NCBI GenBank assembly: GCA_964017145.1
Contig: OZ024841.1
Coordinates: 1,550,001 to 1,614,000 of the forward strand
DNA from: Agrocybe praecox
Lineage: Eukaryota; Basidiomycota; Agaricomycetes; Agaricales; Agrocybaceae
DNA length: 64,000 nucleotides
Direction of reading: 5' to 3'
Both the position numbers and the translations under genes were made by a program. The stretch's first letter is position 1; each line of letters begins with the position of its first letter. The notes below the pieces were generated by a model that was not told where the DNA came from, made no database searches, and saw only the letters and a program-made list of their open reading frames with translations. Positions 1 to 11,879 of this stretch are shown in pieces.

Positions 1-2765
1 ATCACGGACCTTTTGTTTCGCTCTTAAATTAAATTGAAAAGTTACAGATTAAACCTGCGAGATGACTAGAAGCATCGATGACGGTGATCCCCGCTGCACC
101 GACTCAAACCCATGTATGTACATTTACATTACTCCTAGATTCTATTATAGAATACTGATATGAAACTTCAATTTCCATGATTCATTTGAAGTAGAGTAGA
201 AGAAAAGAATTAATTGCAGAGTAAGTCCTGGTACTGAGACAGTGGCCCCGCAGGTCGAGCAACTGCGTCTACATTTACGCCCCTATGACACGGTCGAGAA
301 ACCCTGTATTGCTACGATGTAGCTCTTTACGACGAGACTCACACGGGGCGTGCCGCGTCTTAATCCCTCCCTTGTCATCATGTATACTTCACGTTCTACG
401 ACGCAAACGGAACCGTTGAGAAGATGCGAAGGGCTATGTGCTCACTCAAACTTCTAGTTTGCCACATGAGTATTTAATGCTCCCAAAAAGTGTTCTACGT
501 TCCCACTAATGTGAGCGCTTGTTTATCTCATTGCATTGGCGCCTATAAAATTAGATGCTACTACGGGTATTATATATAGACCATCCCCCAATTCATAATT
601 AGATGATACTTCTTCACAAGCCTGGCCTTCCATTCATTTCGCAACCACTGACAGGCTTAATTTCCGCGAATTAACTATCTCTTGTATTTTCATTCCCGAG
701 AAGCAACGATTGAGAGTACTTGATCAGTCGAAGTACCAGTGACGACCCAACGACCCAATATGGTTTAGAAATACTTCGCTCCAGTGAATCAATGACTAAG
801 TAGCGCTTTGGTGCACCCTTAGGAGATCAGGAGCGGCAACGAAATCCAAAATGTAACGTTCGAAGTAAAACATATGCATAGGAAAGTAGTACGCATGTAA
901 ATGTATAAGATGATAGTGCGATCATGAAAATAAGAAAGCATGAGAAATGCGAATTGCAGCATGTGGATTGTGGGTTCTCAGAAATGATGGTATATGATGA
1001 TAGGGAAATGGACAGAGCGAGAGAGGAAATAAGGAACAGACAACCAGAGAAAAAGAGAAAGCTACAAAAATACAGGAAGCAGTGAAAGAAGTGCCCGAAA
1101 GCGTAGATCCGTATAACTGCGACGATGTGAGGAACAGAGTGAGACAGAAAAGATATCCTACTAGTCGGTCATTGCGTATAATGGAAATAAAAGGAATGGT
1201 GTTTCAAGCTGACACTGATGGTTTGCGAGCTCAAGAGATCGTGTTATATGGCGGGAAAGGACGCGAGAGACAGGCAGTTTACGACCACGAGTGGTGAATG
1301 GCACTGGTAAGAACTGAAATGAGGATAAATATTACAAGTACGAACGGGAATAAAACGATAAAACGGACCTGAAAAGCCTGAGGATTCCGCGTTAGCATTA
1401 ATGCCTGCATTTCATCGATTCATCTTCCGTGCAAACTCATTAGAGCAGTGGGACGGTAAATACCACGACTGTTCCAGAGAAACGCGTTGTCGTGCCTTAC
1501 ATGGTCCATTTTGACGAACGAAGGCATTGCCGAAGACGGATGGACAGGGTACTTGGAAGGAAGAAGGGAGCTTGACCGACATCTGCGATTCCATGCCCAT
1601 ATTGCCCCTTGCCTATGCCTCACGTTCGCTCTGCCTTTCCCATTGCTGATTGCTGCTGCTGCCCTGTATCATCTTTTTCTCTAGCATCATCTTCAATATC
1701 CCCTTCTCTTCGTGTTTACGCCTGTACGGTTGTTCATACCGGTCTTGGGGGATCGCGTTTTTCAAGCATTAGTAGTGATTAGCGACGGTAGCTGCGAGAT
1801 GGAGCTCGACGGTTGAAGGGAATCTGGTCGAGGTCGTGGCTGGCCTGATAAATAAACCCATCCTCTTTCCATGTTCCGTGGTGAACTTCTTCATGTCGCT
1901 CGCTGACTGACATCGTCATAGTCACAGGCTACTCCTGGGTCATTCTTCAGATCCGTGTTCCTGAAAAGACAAGCCATGTATTTCCTGCTCTCGTTCTCGT
2001 CCTTGAATATCTGATGTCGGTCAGGAACAAGGTCATAGTCTTCTCGACGCGCCTTATACTACTCGCTCGCATACGAACTACAACGGCTGCTTCCGAGACT
2101 TTTGCCTGCGCATAAACTTGCGCGCAATGTTTCGGTTTGTGAGCTGCAGATATTGTTGGTAACAACGGTGGTGTACGATCTAGCACTGACAGGCAGGGAT
2201 AACTGGTCTTCTTTGTCGCTGAAGATTTAAAGGCACGCGTATTGGGCCGCGTATTGTAAGGTGGTGGAGGTGGGTAAAAGGGCAGAGGCGAAGGCGGTTG
2301 TCAGTAATTGTGAAGAAATTCCGACTTTGTGAAAGTTCGTTGGGCTGCTTTCCGTCGTCCGATGCCGACATATCCCGCTTGCCGAGTAGCAGCCGATTGT
2401 AGTGCTTGTGAATAACACGACCAAAGCACCGCGACAAAGCGCAAAGCAACTTAAACCGAACTTAAACGCGAACAGACCTCTACTTTGAGACAGTGAAAAT
2501 GCTGAACCGTGAAACTGCTCGAGTCGCTGAGAGCTTTGCGACAGGAAAGACACAATGTTGGTCGCTTAAAAGGATAGCATGCCTTCGTCACAGCAGAAGT
2601 TTACCATCTATTCACTGATCCACTGGGGCTATGGCGACAAAAATACTAAAAGACAAATCCTATGTCGTATTTTTGGAGCTGGCCGTTTCGAAAACAACAA
2701 AAAAGCAATAGTAGTTGATTGTTGCATTTAAATTATTATGCTGCTAATTTATGCATACCGACATA
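1..2765. other. Left-end region without a recognised gene
   Basis: No open frame here exceeds about 108 codons, and none shows a domain, signal peptide or convincing splice structure. Base composition is mixed and no tandem array is obvious. It may be the 3' intergenic region of copy A1, which ends at 2766 on the minus strand, or decayed sequence. I see nothing I can name. Confidence 0.5.
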
Positions 2766-4080
2766 TCAAATGGAATTGCCTTCTTGCCGTGCCACGGATT
2801 GAACAACCTTTTCCATCATCTCGAGTAGGCGATTTATCTGGGTATCCATCTTATCAACTTTCTCTTCGACAGCTTTCAATCTAACCTCTGTCTGATTCTC
2901 GGTCTCCGTCCTTTCGTCTCCTGTGACTTCATCGAGTTGTTGAAGCCGTGCCGATACCTTTGACTCGAGGGACGAGAACCTCTCGTTTATATTGTGCTCC
3001 ATGTTTTCTAGCTGGTGGTCAGTCTTGATTTCTTTTACTGTCACTTCAGAGCTGTCCATAATTATCAGGAGGATGTGGTCCGACATGTGTTCCTCCGAGA
3101 TACCTTTCGGATCCATAATGGCCTTGTTTTGTTGCTCGCAGTCGAGGCAAATAAGGGTATCGTGAACTGTGATCGATGAAAGGAAAGAAATGAGAGCGTG
3201 GTTCAGAAGCGACAATCTTGACTTACCACATCCAACGCAGGCCCAGCAGGGTAAAGATATTTCCTCCTTGCAACATTTGCAGAATAACAAGGCCTGGAGC
3301 TTGACCGCCGCATTCGTCTCTTCAAGCTTAGCCCCTCTTTCCTTTTTGGCCCCAGGAGCTCGGGTTCGTGCTTCGGGTTGATTTTTCTCAGCCTGTATCT
3401 TCTCCAATTTGCGGAATGAAGATTTGATCCTCTCCGACTTCTCCCTGGCCTGAGGTATCACAATGGGAGATTTGTGATGATGGAAGAAAGATGTGGTTTT
3501 GATTAGAGAATGAGAAAGACGATGAATAAAGTTGGTTTCCTTGGCTTTAGAAGTGATGCATTCTGCGCAGAGATCAATCTCATTTGTGAAGTTGTCATAA
3601 ATGCAGGTAATGCATTTAAATCGAGTGAAGATGATACGCCTTCCGCAAGCGTCGCAACTGTAGTAACCACTACCAGATATTTGATAAGTGCATGACATTC
3701 TTGGTGAGAGTCAGTGAGAACATACCGCCAGAATACCATTCTACTGTGCAGGTAATCTGCCATAGCTTCATATATGGTTGAGTTCGAAGGAAGTATCAAC
3801 CAGTTGAGACGCGAGAAAGAAACACTGTCATCAAAAGAGAAGGAAGTGTAATAAACGTCGCGCGAATTAATTTCTATCCATTCTTGACGCTCTATACGTC
3901 TCTCTTTGATAAATGAGTACGGTTTGAGTCGTTCTCGAACCTCAAAGGAGACAATAGCGTAAGCATATGCCCAACGCCTACGAGCGAGATTAGGAGATCG
4001 CTTATCGTTATACATTGGAGTGTTTGGAGTGTCCAGTAACGGTCTAAACCGGATTATGTGGGGTGAAGACTTTGTCATAT

Positions 4081-4350
4081 AGAAGAATGGAGGGCGGCTA
4101 TTTTCCTCGGTGCTATCGTCTTCGACGCTTCCTTCCTGACTATCTTCAGAATTCGTGTCTTCGGTAGGATCTTCGGATGGAGGGCGGCTGTTTTCCTTGG
4201 TGCTATCGTCTTCGACGCTTCCTTCCTGACTACCTTCAGGTTTCGTGTCTTCGGTAGGATCTTCGGATGGAAGGCGGCTATTTCCCTCGGTTCTATCGTC
4301 TTCGACGCTTCCTTCCTGACTACCTTCAGGTTTCGTGTCTTCGGTAGGAC
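4081..4350 (-). repeat. 90-bp tandem repeat (three units) inside A1
   Basis: Units start at 4081, 4171 and 4261, each exactly 90 bp and differing by a few substitutions. They encode three 30-residue acidic Ser/Glu/Asp/Pro-rich blocks in frame. The repeat sits between the beta-rich module and the conserved GSPHIIRFRP-like segment (TGSPNIIRFRP in A3 to A5). The other copies lack it at this position. Confidence 0.9.
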
Positions 4351-7203
4351 CTTCGGTGGGATTTTCGGACTCGGGGTACCACGTGCCGCGCATGGATCTG
4401 CTTTCTTCGCATAATTGGCCGCTGCACGTAACGGACCCAAAGGAAAATTTGAATGTCAAAGTCACATCAATGAGTGAAGTGCTTTGTTGTGCCCCTGATT
4501 CATGCTCGCTGAGTTCCACGATTTTGCCTGTTACCTCAACACGTCCATCATAGAAATGGCCCATACCAGAAAACGCCCTTTCCTCCGGTGGCCCAATATA
4601 GACTTGGAAGCACCCAGCGTAGACAAATGGATGACCCGACTCATAATACACACATATACCGGTCCACATTCCTTCTACGGCATGCGAAGAAGGCGCCTCA
4701 GGTTTCTCTGGAATGTGTTCTTCGACAGAAAAAGTGACAGGGGGAAGCCCTTTGTTAAGAATTGACGGGCTCAATTTGGGTTCAAGCTCAAGTTGCGAGT
4801 CACTGTGCTGAGGAAGTATCTCCACCGACTTCAGCAGTATGGTCTTCGACGGCCACCTGGATGTATCTTTAAGTTCTTCAAAAAACTAAATTAGGCTCAA
4901 TTAGTGATCATGAAGTGTCCCTTTGCTAATCCGGCTCTTAGGAAAAACATACCATTCCATGAGCGTGAACACCAAAATGGGCTTCGGCGTCGCGGTGTAC
5001 GTGCTGAAATATTTCTGTGCGATTGGTCAGCTTTAAGCGGCCATTGACAAAATTGATATTGAATCACCTTCAAGGGTTCGCATGCGTTCTATGAATATTT
5101 GAAGCGTATAAAAGATAGTATTGGAGTGCAGAAGCATCTCATCTTCATGGATGATATGATCTTTGGCTAGCCTGATGATCTTCAGGTGATGCTGGAGAAC
5201 AATGTATAATATGGGCAATATCCACTATAAGGACGTGTCAGTCAGAATGTCGTTGAGCTGAGGTAAATTTTGAGCTGACCGTTTCTGCCCTTTCCGGTCC
5301 CGCAATCACCAAGGCATCAGCCGAAGACTGTATAGCATAGGACAGTGCTCCCAGATCCTTAGAGAGGCGCTGCTCCTGCAGCTTCGTCATCGAGTCAACA
5401 AGCTCCATAAGCTTGGGATCTTTGCTGGAACCCTTCGGCAAAGGCTTGATGGATCGAAGAATCCCTTCTATAGTTCTCATATGATAGTAGTTCAAGTAAT
5501 CGTCGATGTACGCGCGGTTTGCGGATAGCACAGAGTCCCGCACCTCGTGCATCTTACGTATGGTAGAGTAAATCTTGTCTTTGTAGCTCGAAAGGCTTAT
5601 GTGCCATCCTTAATAGGAAATGAGGCCATAGACGACAAAATTGTCCAAAAACCCTACCTGCGGCCCAGTAGGCTATCCAATGCAGTAATCTGTAGAAGGC
5701 ATTAGAGAGAAAAATGGAAAAAAATCCCTATCAAGATCAATGACGAATGACACACCTCCAACCTTTAGGTCGAGAAAGCGCAAACTTGTTGGCTTCTTTC
5801 ACGCTAATGAAGCCTGAGCAGTCATCGTCCATAGCCTCGACGATTGGTTGGACGTGAGCGACGTTGATGAAATCAAATACCCAGATATCTTCTTCGTCTA
5901 CCACTCTTCTGTAAACTGGACTCCGGATGTCATTTGAACTAAAGCTAGACGAGTCGTCGGTGATAAAAGATCCAGAGCTTGAGCCTGTGGTTATTCGCTC
6001 AGCACGAGGAGTCCCAGGCATCGAGTTTTCATTCAAGAGATGATCACGAAGTGTTGATACAAAGACCTTCGCTTTCACGCTGGTTTTAGCGCCCTGAGAA
6101 ATTGGTTACATGGAATCCGGTTTAAAAATAGCCATGAACGCACCATGATATCCCATATTCGTTTGAGCTCCTTTAGTAGGCTATCGTGATCAAGAATTTG
6201 CTTTAAAATTGGAGTAGAACTTACTGGGTCCTTAACATTTGCCGTCGACGAATTAGATAGAACAGCCTTCCTAATGAGTTTTCCTTGTTCCAGAATCATG
6301 ACTGAAGCACTAAAAATATTATCGAGCTTGGCGTCGTGGCCGCGCATAAAATATCCGTGTTCCTCAATCTGGTCGGAAATTCTTGCCAAATTGTTGTTCT
6401 GCACATCGAGCAGTCCTTCAAAGCGCGAGAAGTGCCTGTTTAGAGAATCTTCAACGTTAGACATCTCTTGTTTTAATTCCTTGCGTATTTTCTCCAATGC
6501 GCCCTGATTCTCCTGCTCAGAAAGATTCTTTCGTTGTCCATCGCCTCCAACTTTCTCTCCAGTACGAGATAGTAAATCCTTGAGAATCGTTTCGTTTTGG
6601 ATACATGCATCTGCCCCCCCGTTCTTATCAATGAATTTGATTAAATCGCGATCAAGAGGGGTGTCGAGTTTGCGCAGTACTTTACTCTGCCCCACGCCTA
6701 CCAAGCGGTACTGGTCAGAAACAAGTGGGTCTGACTGAGTCTGAGCAGAACTGACCATTACCAAGTGTTTCTGACCTGGACTCCATCCAGAATCCTGTGC
6801 AACTTAGTGGAAACTTGCTGTTTGCATGTTTTATGCAATGTTACTTATGTTTAAAAAAACATAACATTCACCAAAAACATAGGAATCACACAAAAAAACA
6901 TATAAAAAAGCGAAAATCAATTAATTAAGAAAATGCATAATATACATGATGTTTATATACTTATATACTTATTTTTAATTGGAGAAAAAGGGGGGAAGGG
7001 AGTATGGAAAGGGGAGGATAGAGGGAAGAGGAGATGGGAGGGGATAGGGAAGAGAAGGGAAGTGGGTGGGGAGGAGGAAGGGGATGGGAGAGGAGGGATA
7101 GAGGCCTAGCCTATGGACAGGGGCGGGGAGCGAGAAAACGGAGGGGTACTCACCTGGTCATCGTCCTAAATGCCCCGCCCCTCACCTCGCCACGTCACGC
7201 CCT

Positions 7204-7690
7204 TGCCCCCAAGGCCGCCGCCTCGTTTGCTGGCGTTCGTCGTTGGCGTTGTCGTCACCGTCGTTGCCCCGTCGCTCGTGTCGTTGCCCCGTCGCTCGTG
7301 TCGTTGCCCCGTCGCTCGTGTCGTCGTCGTCGCTCGTGTGGTCGTCGTCACCGTCGCCGTGTGGTCGTCGTCGTTGTCGCTGACGTGCGTGTCGTCGCCG
7401 TGTCGTTCGATGTCGTCGTTGGCGTTGGCGTGGCGTCGTCGCTCGTGTCGTCGTTGTCACCGTCGTATCGTCGTCGTTGCGTCGTCGTCGTGCGTGTCGT
7501 CGTTGACGTGGGTGTCGTCGCCGTGTCGTCGTTGGCGTCCTCTGCGCTGACGTGTCGTCGTCGTTGTGTCGTCGTCACTGGCGTTGGCGTCGTTGCTGGC
7601 GTCGTCGTTGTCGTTGGCGTCGTCGCTGGCGCCGTCGTTGGCGTTATCGTCGTCGTGGACGTCGTTGTTGGCGTTGCGGCGTGGTGGCGA
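7204..7690. repeat. GTC/CGT-rich low-complexity block
   Basis: Dense, imperfect GTCGTC, GTTGTC and CGTCGT motifs run for about 480 bp inside the inverted-repeat element. The skew creates long accidental open frames in several phases (Thr/Arg-, Val/Ala- or Ser-rich), which I do not treat as genes. It is preceded at about 6980-7130 by a purine-rich G/A strand. Confidence 0.85.
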
Positions 7691-8037
7691 CGGAATGTGG
7701 TGGTGGCAGAGGGTGGGTGGATGGTGGTAGTGGTCAGGAAGAAAGAAAACATTGATGACGCGGCAAGGGCAGAGGGTTGTGGCTGTGCCGGCAATTTCCG
7801 CAGCGGCACGGACATCTATTTTGGGAATTTTACAAAAATTGTCGTTTGTATGTCACACGGACCTCCTAAAATTATGAAAAAATCACGATAATTCCTAAAA
7901 TATTCGAAATATATTTATCAAACATTTAATGTGACGTAATATGTTACGGTTTTGGCAGAAATGACAAAATAACCACAAAATAAATAAAACAAAACATATC
8001 AAGGTATATAGCTACCTTTAGATATTTAACTATCAAA

Positions 8038-8132
8038 GTCTCTATGGTACAGTCGGATGAGTGTCCATAGTCATATCACATGACCTCTGGCAAGGCTCTG
8101 GGTTCGATTCCCGGTGTCTCCACCACATTTTT
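8038..8132 (+). ncRNA. tRNA-like RNA polymerase III unit (tRNA relic or SINE head)
   Basis: An A-box-like sequence tggtacagtcgg lies at 8045-8056, one mismatch from consensus. A perfect B box ggttcgattcc lies at 8101-8111, 44 bp downstream, which is normal tRNA spacing. A T-arm (ctggg, ttcgatt, cccgg) folds, and a run of five T at 8128-8132 could terminate pol III. The expected acceptor stem does not pair (gtctcta against tgtctcc) and no clean anticodon arm is seen. It is therefore more likely a tRNA-derived relic or SINE than a working tRNA. Confidence 0.5.
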
Positions 8133-8168
8133 CTTTAATTGTAAAGCCTTTGGTCATGTGATCTGACT
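8069..8168. repeat. 17-bp inverted repeat spanning the pol III B box
   Basis: The sequence at 8069-8085 (agtcatatcacatgacc) is the reverse complement of 8152-8168 with one mismatch. The arms are separated by 66 bp that contain the B box and T-run. They could form a long hairpin or be the ends of a small nested element. Confidence 0.75.
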
Positions 8169-9350
8169 GTGGGTCTGAGCAGTTCTGAACGGTTTCACTC
8201 AGTTTTCAGATAGGGATTGGAGCTCGGAAAGCTGAGCTGTCTGACCAGTTCTGATCTGTCTGAGTGATTCTGATCGGAAATGCTTGGACATTTGGGGGGT
8301 CTTTTCCAGCCAAATGGCTGGGAGGGAAATCCTAAATTTCCGCTCAGAACTGCTCAGACAAGTCAAAAGTCTGACCAGTACCGCTTGGTAAATGTGGCTC
8401 AGAGTAAAGACCTCAGTTTGCGCAACAACTCAGCAAAATTGGCCTTGATGGTGCTAACATCTTCCTGGACGTTGGCAAGAACTACGTTGGCGTGATCAAT
8501 TCCTGCAGCGGTGTATGCTGACATATGGAGTAGGAGCTCCGACCGGCGTTGTGAGAAAGTTTGTATGTGTTCGGTAAAGCGCTTCTCGTAGAACTTGGAG
8601 TTCATCAGTTTCGCTATGGAATATATCAGCAAATTGTGCGTGTTGAAAACTCAAAGACGTAGACGCACCAAGACGTTTTCGATCTTGGTAGTATGTCAAG
8701 TCATTCCCGCATCGTTTGATGTCATCAGCAATGACCTTTACTAGCCGTTCCAAGGCTGCTGTCTCCTGCGCCTTAGATGTTGCTACAACGTGAGCATGTT
8801 TGAGCTTGCGAAATCTAAAATTATTCATTCAAAATTCAACACAGTCACGATACCATGTCAAGATACATACTGGAACATAGACGACATCATGTATTGCATC
8901 TGCAATTTTACTGCCATGACCTTTTTGTCGTTATCGCGTCTAGCCAGGTCCAGTCTAACAATGGAATGAAAAGCATATATGGCAACTATTGGCTGTGAAT
9001 TTAGCATGTATAAAAACGAGAATAGCCAAGTACCCACTTCCAAGAATAGGATGAACATTTCCTAGGGCAACTAGCCCATCCAGAACGATGTCGGCTGTGC
9101 TCACAAACTCGTCCATCGTAAGAAAGGCTTCACCAAACTTATCGTCACGCGCCGCCTTTTCCATATCCCGTTCGATACATTCATTGATTAAGCGTTCGTT
9201 TTCGCGATAGAAATTGTCGAGGTCGCGCCACGATTCTTCATGGTCCCAGTCAGATAGCGATTCACTAGATTTACCAGGTCCAGAAATTGATATTCCATCC
9301 AAACTGCCGGAGAAAGCTGTAGCAAAGCGAACAGGACGGCGGAAGTTCAT

Positions 9351-10294
9351 GATAGCGTGAGTACAAGGGATACAGCTGGACAGTGTGCAGTTTGAGCCAG
9401 ATTTATAACGGCTCGCTGCTGCGCTTTCATATCAAGTCTCATAGAAGAATCATCTTAAGTGGATGAGAAATCGCCGACGCTACACGCACACTATAAATAA
9501 CGTGTATAAGCTTTCTCATGTGACTCAGCCGAACCTTTGAATGTCAGGATCCGGATATGATGAAAGATATTTGCTACTTGGATATGCCGGAAACGCGTTG
9601 AGAATCGACGTACGATGGTAGTTGCGGGCAGGAATGGATGTGCGTGCTGGCATCCAGGATGTGATTTAATCTAATCTAAGCCTAAGATTAGCAAATCAAT
9701 TTGATCGGTCAAACCCGAGCTGCCGCGAGTCGGCATTACACAGCCAATCATGCGTGAGCGTTTCCCCCTCCACGAGCCATGTATCTGATTTACACGGTAC
9801 ACTGTCGGTTACCATCACCATCGAACCTATATGACTTGCCGCGCATATAAAGTTGATTGAGGTAGATGGCGGCAGCGACAGCAGGCGCCGTTTTCAAAGA
9901 ACTGTTTTTCTCATAGCCCAGGCTCCATAGCATGTGCGTCGCGTATTAAAATAAAATGAAGCTCATATATGGAGTGGGGAGACAGTCCTATTGGCTTGTC
10001 GTAGTCAAAGGATCAATGCCAGAAAACAGCGCTGGCAGGGGAGATCCATTCTGATTTGATTTTATAATGATGTATGTGAGCGCCCATCTAAAAATATAAC
10101 TAAAAGATTCTTGATGCCTGGTTACTTGGGCAGATGTCCTTGATGCTTCTTAAAGCCTCTGAAATGCCTGTTTACTTTCTATTTCTACGAGCTAGACCAT
10201 GCAAAAGATAGGTATAGTATGCTTGACACCATGTCTCGCCCAAGAAGACGTATGTCGGTCTGTCTTTTGTCATCTATCGATGCGCTACAATGTA
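9351..10294. repeat. Left arm of a large inverted duplication
   Basis: The region upstream of A1 matches, in reverse complement, the region upstream of A6 (60703-62581). Recognisable shared blocks are 9547-9600 with 62330-62395, 9960-10010 with about 61750-61810, and 10060-10294 with 60703-61055. The left arm is shorter because the right arm carries three insertions. It contains no gene of its own. Confidence 0.85.
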
Positions 10295-10416
10295 CACATT
10301 GCTCCAACGAGAGGGAAAAGATATAAATTAGACTATCAATTGAAAGCGCTATAGCTCATTCCATTCTATACCCTACATCTAAACCAGGTTGTTTAGAGTT
10401 CTTTATATTCTTAATC

Positions 10417-11274
10417 ATGCGTACCTTCTCAGGATTAATACAAACCGCAATTATCCTTGCGTCCACATCCCTTGGTGAGGAATATTGCTGGATTCATTGC
10501 TTAATAACCGTATTCTCATGTAATGCTACTACAGTGCTCGGCAGGCCCGAAAAAATTCAAGGTTATGCAAGAGCGCAAGGAGACGGATTTGAAGTACGAT
10601 CTCCTCACTGATTTTTTGAATATTCTAATTTCTCACATTTACTCGTTGCATCTAGTGCGCTTCCACTTCCACAGCATACACTAAGGCACTTCAGGTAGAG
10701 TTCCATATCCCGCAGTATAGTTTAATATGATTCCTAATGCATATTTCTACGACAGGCATGCGTTACGGGATCGACTCTCGACCCCACATGTCTTTGTAAC
10801 AGCACGAACCACTCAAATCTACAAGGCTTCTTGGATTGCCTAAGCACTGGGGGCGACAGCACGGGTATAGCTGGCGTTGGAGCACTGGATGCAGCAAGTA
10901 AGTCACTGTATCCATGAGAGCTTAAATCTTTCAGTGCTAATTAATGCGTCATAGATTTCAACGATGTGTGTAAAGGCAAAGGCCTTGCATTGATCACAGC
11001 ATCAGGACCTGTGGCTACTGCCTATATAGGTACTACACTTCCGGGACCCGGCGCTGGTGGGGCAGCACCCACAGCTACAGGTGCACCGGCCGCGGCAGCG
11101 AGCGGTGGTGCATCGGGTAGTAGCCCGGGTACATCTGACAGTAGCTCGGGTACATCTGGCAGTAACTCACCATCTACTCCCAACACCAACAGTAAAAGTG
11201 GAGGATCAGCGTCTATAGAGACTGTTGGTCTCAGCGCTATGGCTGCTCTGGTTCTGTTACCATATGCATTTTGA
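10417..11274 (+). CDS. Secreted CFEM-like cysteine-rich protein with a GPI-anchor signal
   Basis: Five exons: 10417-10474, 10535-10593, 10656-10694, 10756-10897, 10955-11274, separated by GT-AG introns of 57-62 bp. Phases join to give 205 aa. The start is chosen because the first exon encodes a signal-like hydrophobic stretch (about residues 4-20). A cysteine motif follows: ACVTG, then CLC, then DC and VC, as in CFEM domains of fungal surface proteins. The canonical eight cysteines are not all found, so the call is CFEM-like. The second half is a Gly/Ala/Ser/Thr-rich stalk ending in a hydrophobic tail (AMAALVLLPYAF), typical of GPI attachment. It is probably a cell-wall or membrane-surface protein. 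It lies beside the hydrophobin on the same strand. Confidence 0.7.
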
Positions 11275-11773
11275 TTCTCTGTATACCCAAGCTACAATAG
11301 TACTAAGTCAAATCTGTGTAGATAAATGTAGTTAGTCAATGCATTCCCATGCCTCGCCTGCACGCGTTTTCGAATTATTGAAGTACTAGAGCATGGGCTA
11401 TAAATAAAACTAGCAATGACAAGCAACTCGATTCCACGATAAAAGTGACAGTCGATAGGGTCGTACTTTTTCATGTCCTCATGTCAATTACGAGAACGTA
11501 TGTTTTGTTCCTGGGAAAAATTCCAGACAGACGCGATGAAGAGTGGATTATCAGACATAACACGTCGATTTCTAGATTATGCCCGCCTCAATTTTCTTAA
11601 CCACTGCCCCATGTTTTCTATGATTAAAAGTAGTGTATCGTTCCTTTTAATCCATCCTCCTACGGTGACTTTTCAAGGATATCGTACGTTACCAGCAGTC
11701 GACGGTGTCTACTCTCGTTATTTCATGGATCCACGGAAAGTCCGCATGTCTTGACCTGCCAAGACGTCGACGG

Positions 11774-11785
11774 GCATAAATAGGG
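11774..11785 (+). promoter_or_regulatory. TATA-like element of the hydrophobin gene
   Basis: The sequence gcataaataggg lies about 95-105 bp upstream of the hydrophobin start codon, a suitable place for a TATA box. No other signal was found. Confidence 0.4.
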
Positions 11786-11879
11786 CAAAGGTGAGTTAAG
11801 ACTCAGGACAAACCCACTTTTCCACATTCTCTAGAGCTCACAAGTCAAGCGCCTCGACTTCAGTCAAATACATAGCACA

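Larger units (their letters stand above)
6667..8424. mobile_element. Non-autonomous inverted-repeat DNA element with 10-bp target duplication
   Basis: The 10-bp sequence agtttgcgca lies at 6667-6676 and again at 8415-8424, so the element is about 6677-8414 (1.74 kb). Its ends are inverted repeats of roughly 38 bp. They share the core tttactctg and, further in, the block ccaagcggtactggtcag at about 6702-6720, with its complement near 8371-8390. The related copy A6 reads straight through the same site, so this is an insertion. A duplication of 9-10 bp suggests a Mutator-like family (inference). No transposase is visible. The interior holds purine-rich DNA, a GTC-rich low-complexity block and a pol III-like unit. 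Confidence 0.85.
2766..9350 (-). pseudogene. Family A copy A1: EF-hand/ZZ-finger protein, disrupted by an inverted-repeat element
   Basis: Exons on the minus strand, 5' to 3': 9350-9038, 8985-8871, 8814-8669, 8613-8425 plus 6676-6225 (one exon split by an insertion), 6170-6144, 6093-5756, 5689-5658, 5608-5280, 5224-5068, 5014-4953, 4885-3726, 3669-3227, 3166-2766. All introns are GT-AG. With the insertion and one copy of its 10-bp duplication removed, every phase joins and about 1387 codons stay open. The order is an N-terminal helical region, an EF-hand (loop from DDDCSG to Glu), a further helical region, a beta-rich module, an acidic threefold 30-residue repeat, a ZZ finger (CDAC, CITC, CAEC, then His-rich), a second ZZ-like module (CKCC, CWAC, CLDC) and a coiled coil. 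I recognise the architecture from predicted Agaricomycete proteins of unknown function. As it stands the frame stops just inside the insertion, so it is probably a pseudogene. Confidence 0.8.

Noticed and set aside
4075..4440. 121-codon minus-strand frame with internal repeats
   Set aside because: It is an alternative frame over the 90-bp repeat of A1. The repeat length (a multiple of three) keeps every frame open.
7034..7891. 285-codon open frame on the plus strand, and long frames in other phases
   Set aside because: It lies in a GTC/CGT simple-sequence block where stop codons are rare in several frames on both strands. The protein is Val/Arg/Ala low complexity with no domain.
8038..8122. 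Functional tRNA gene
   Set aside because: The A box, B box and T-arm are present, but the acceptor stem cannot pair and no anticodon loop of correct size is found.
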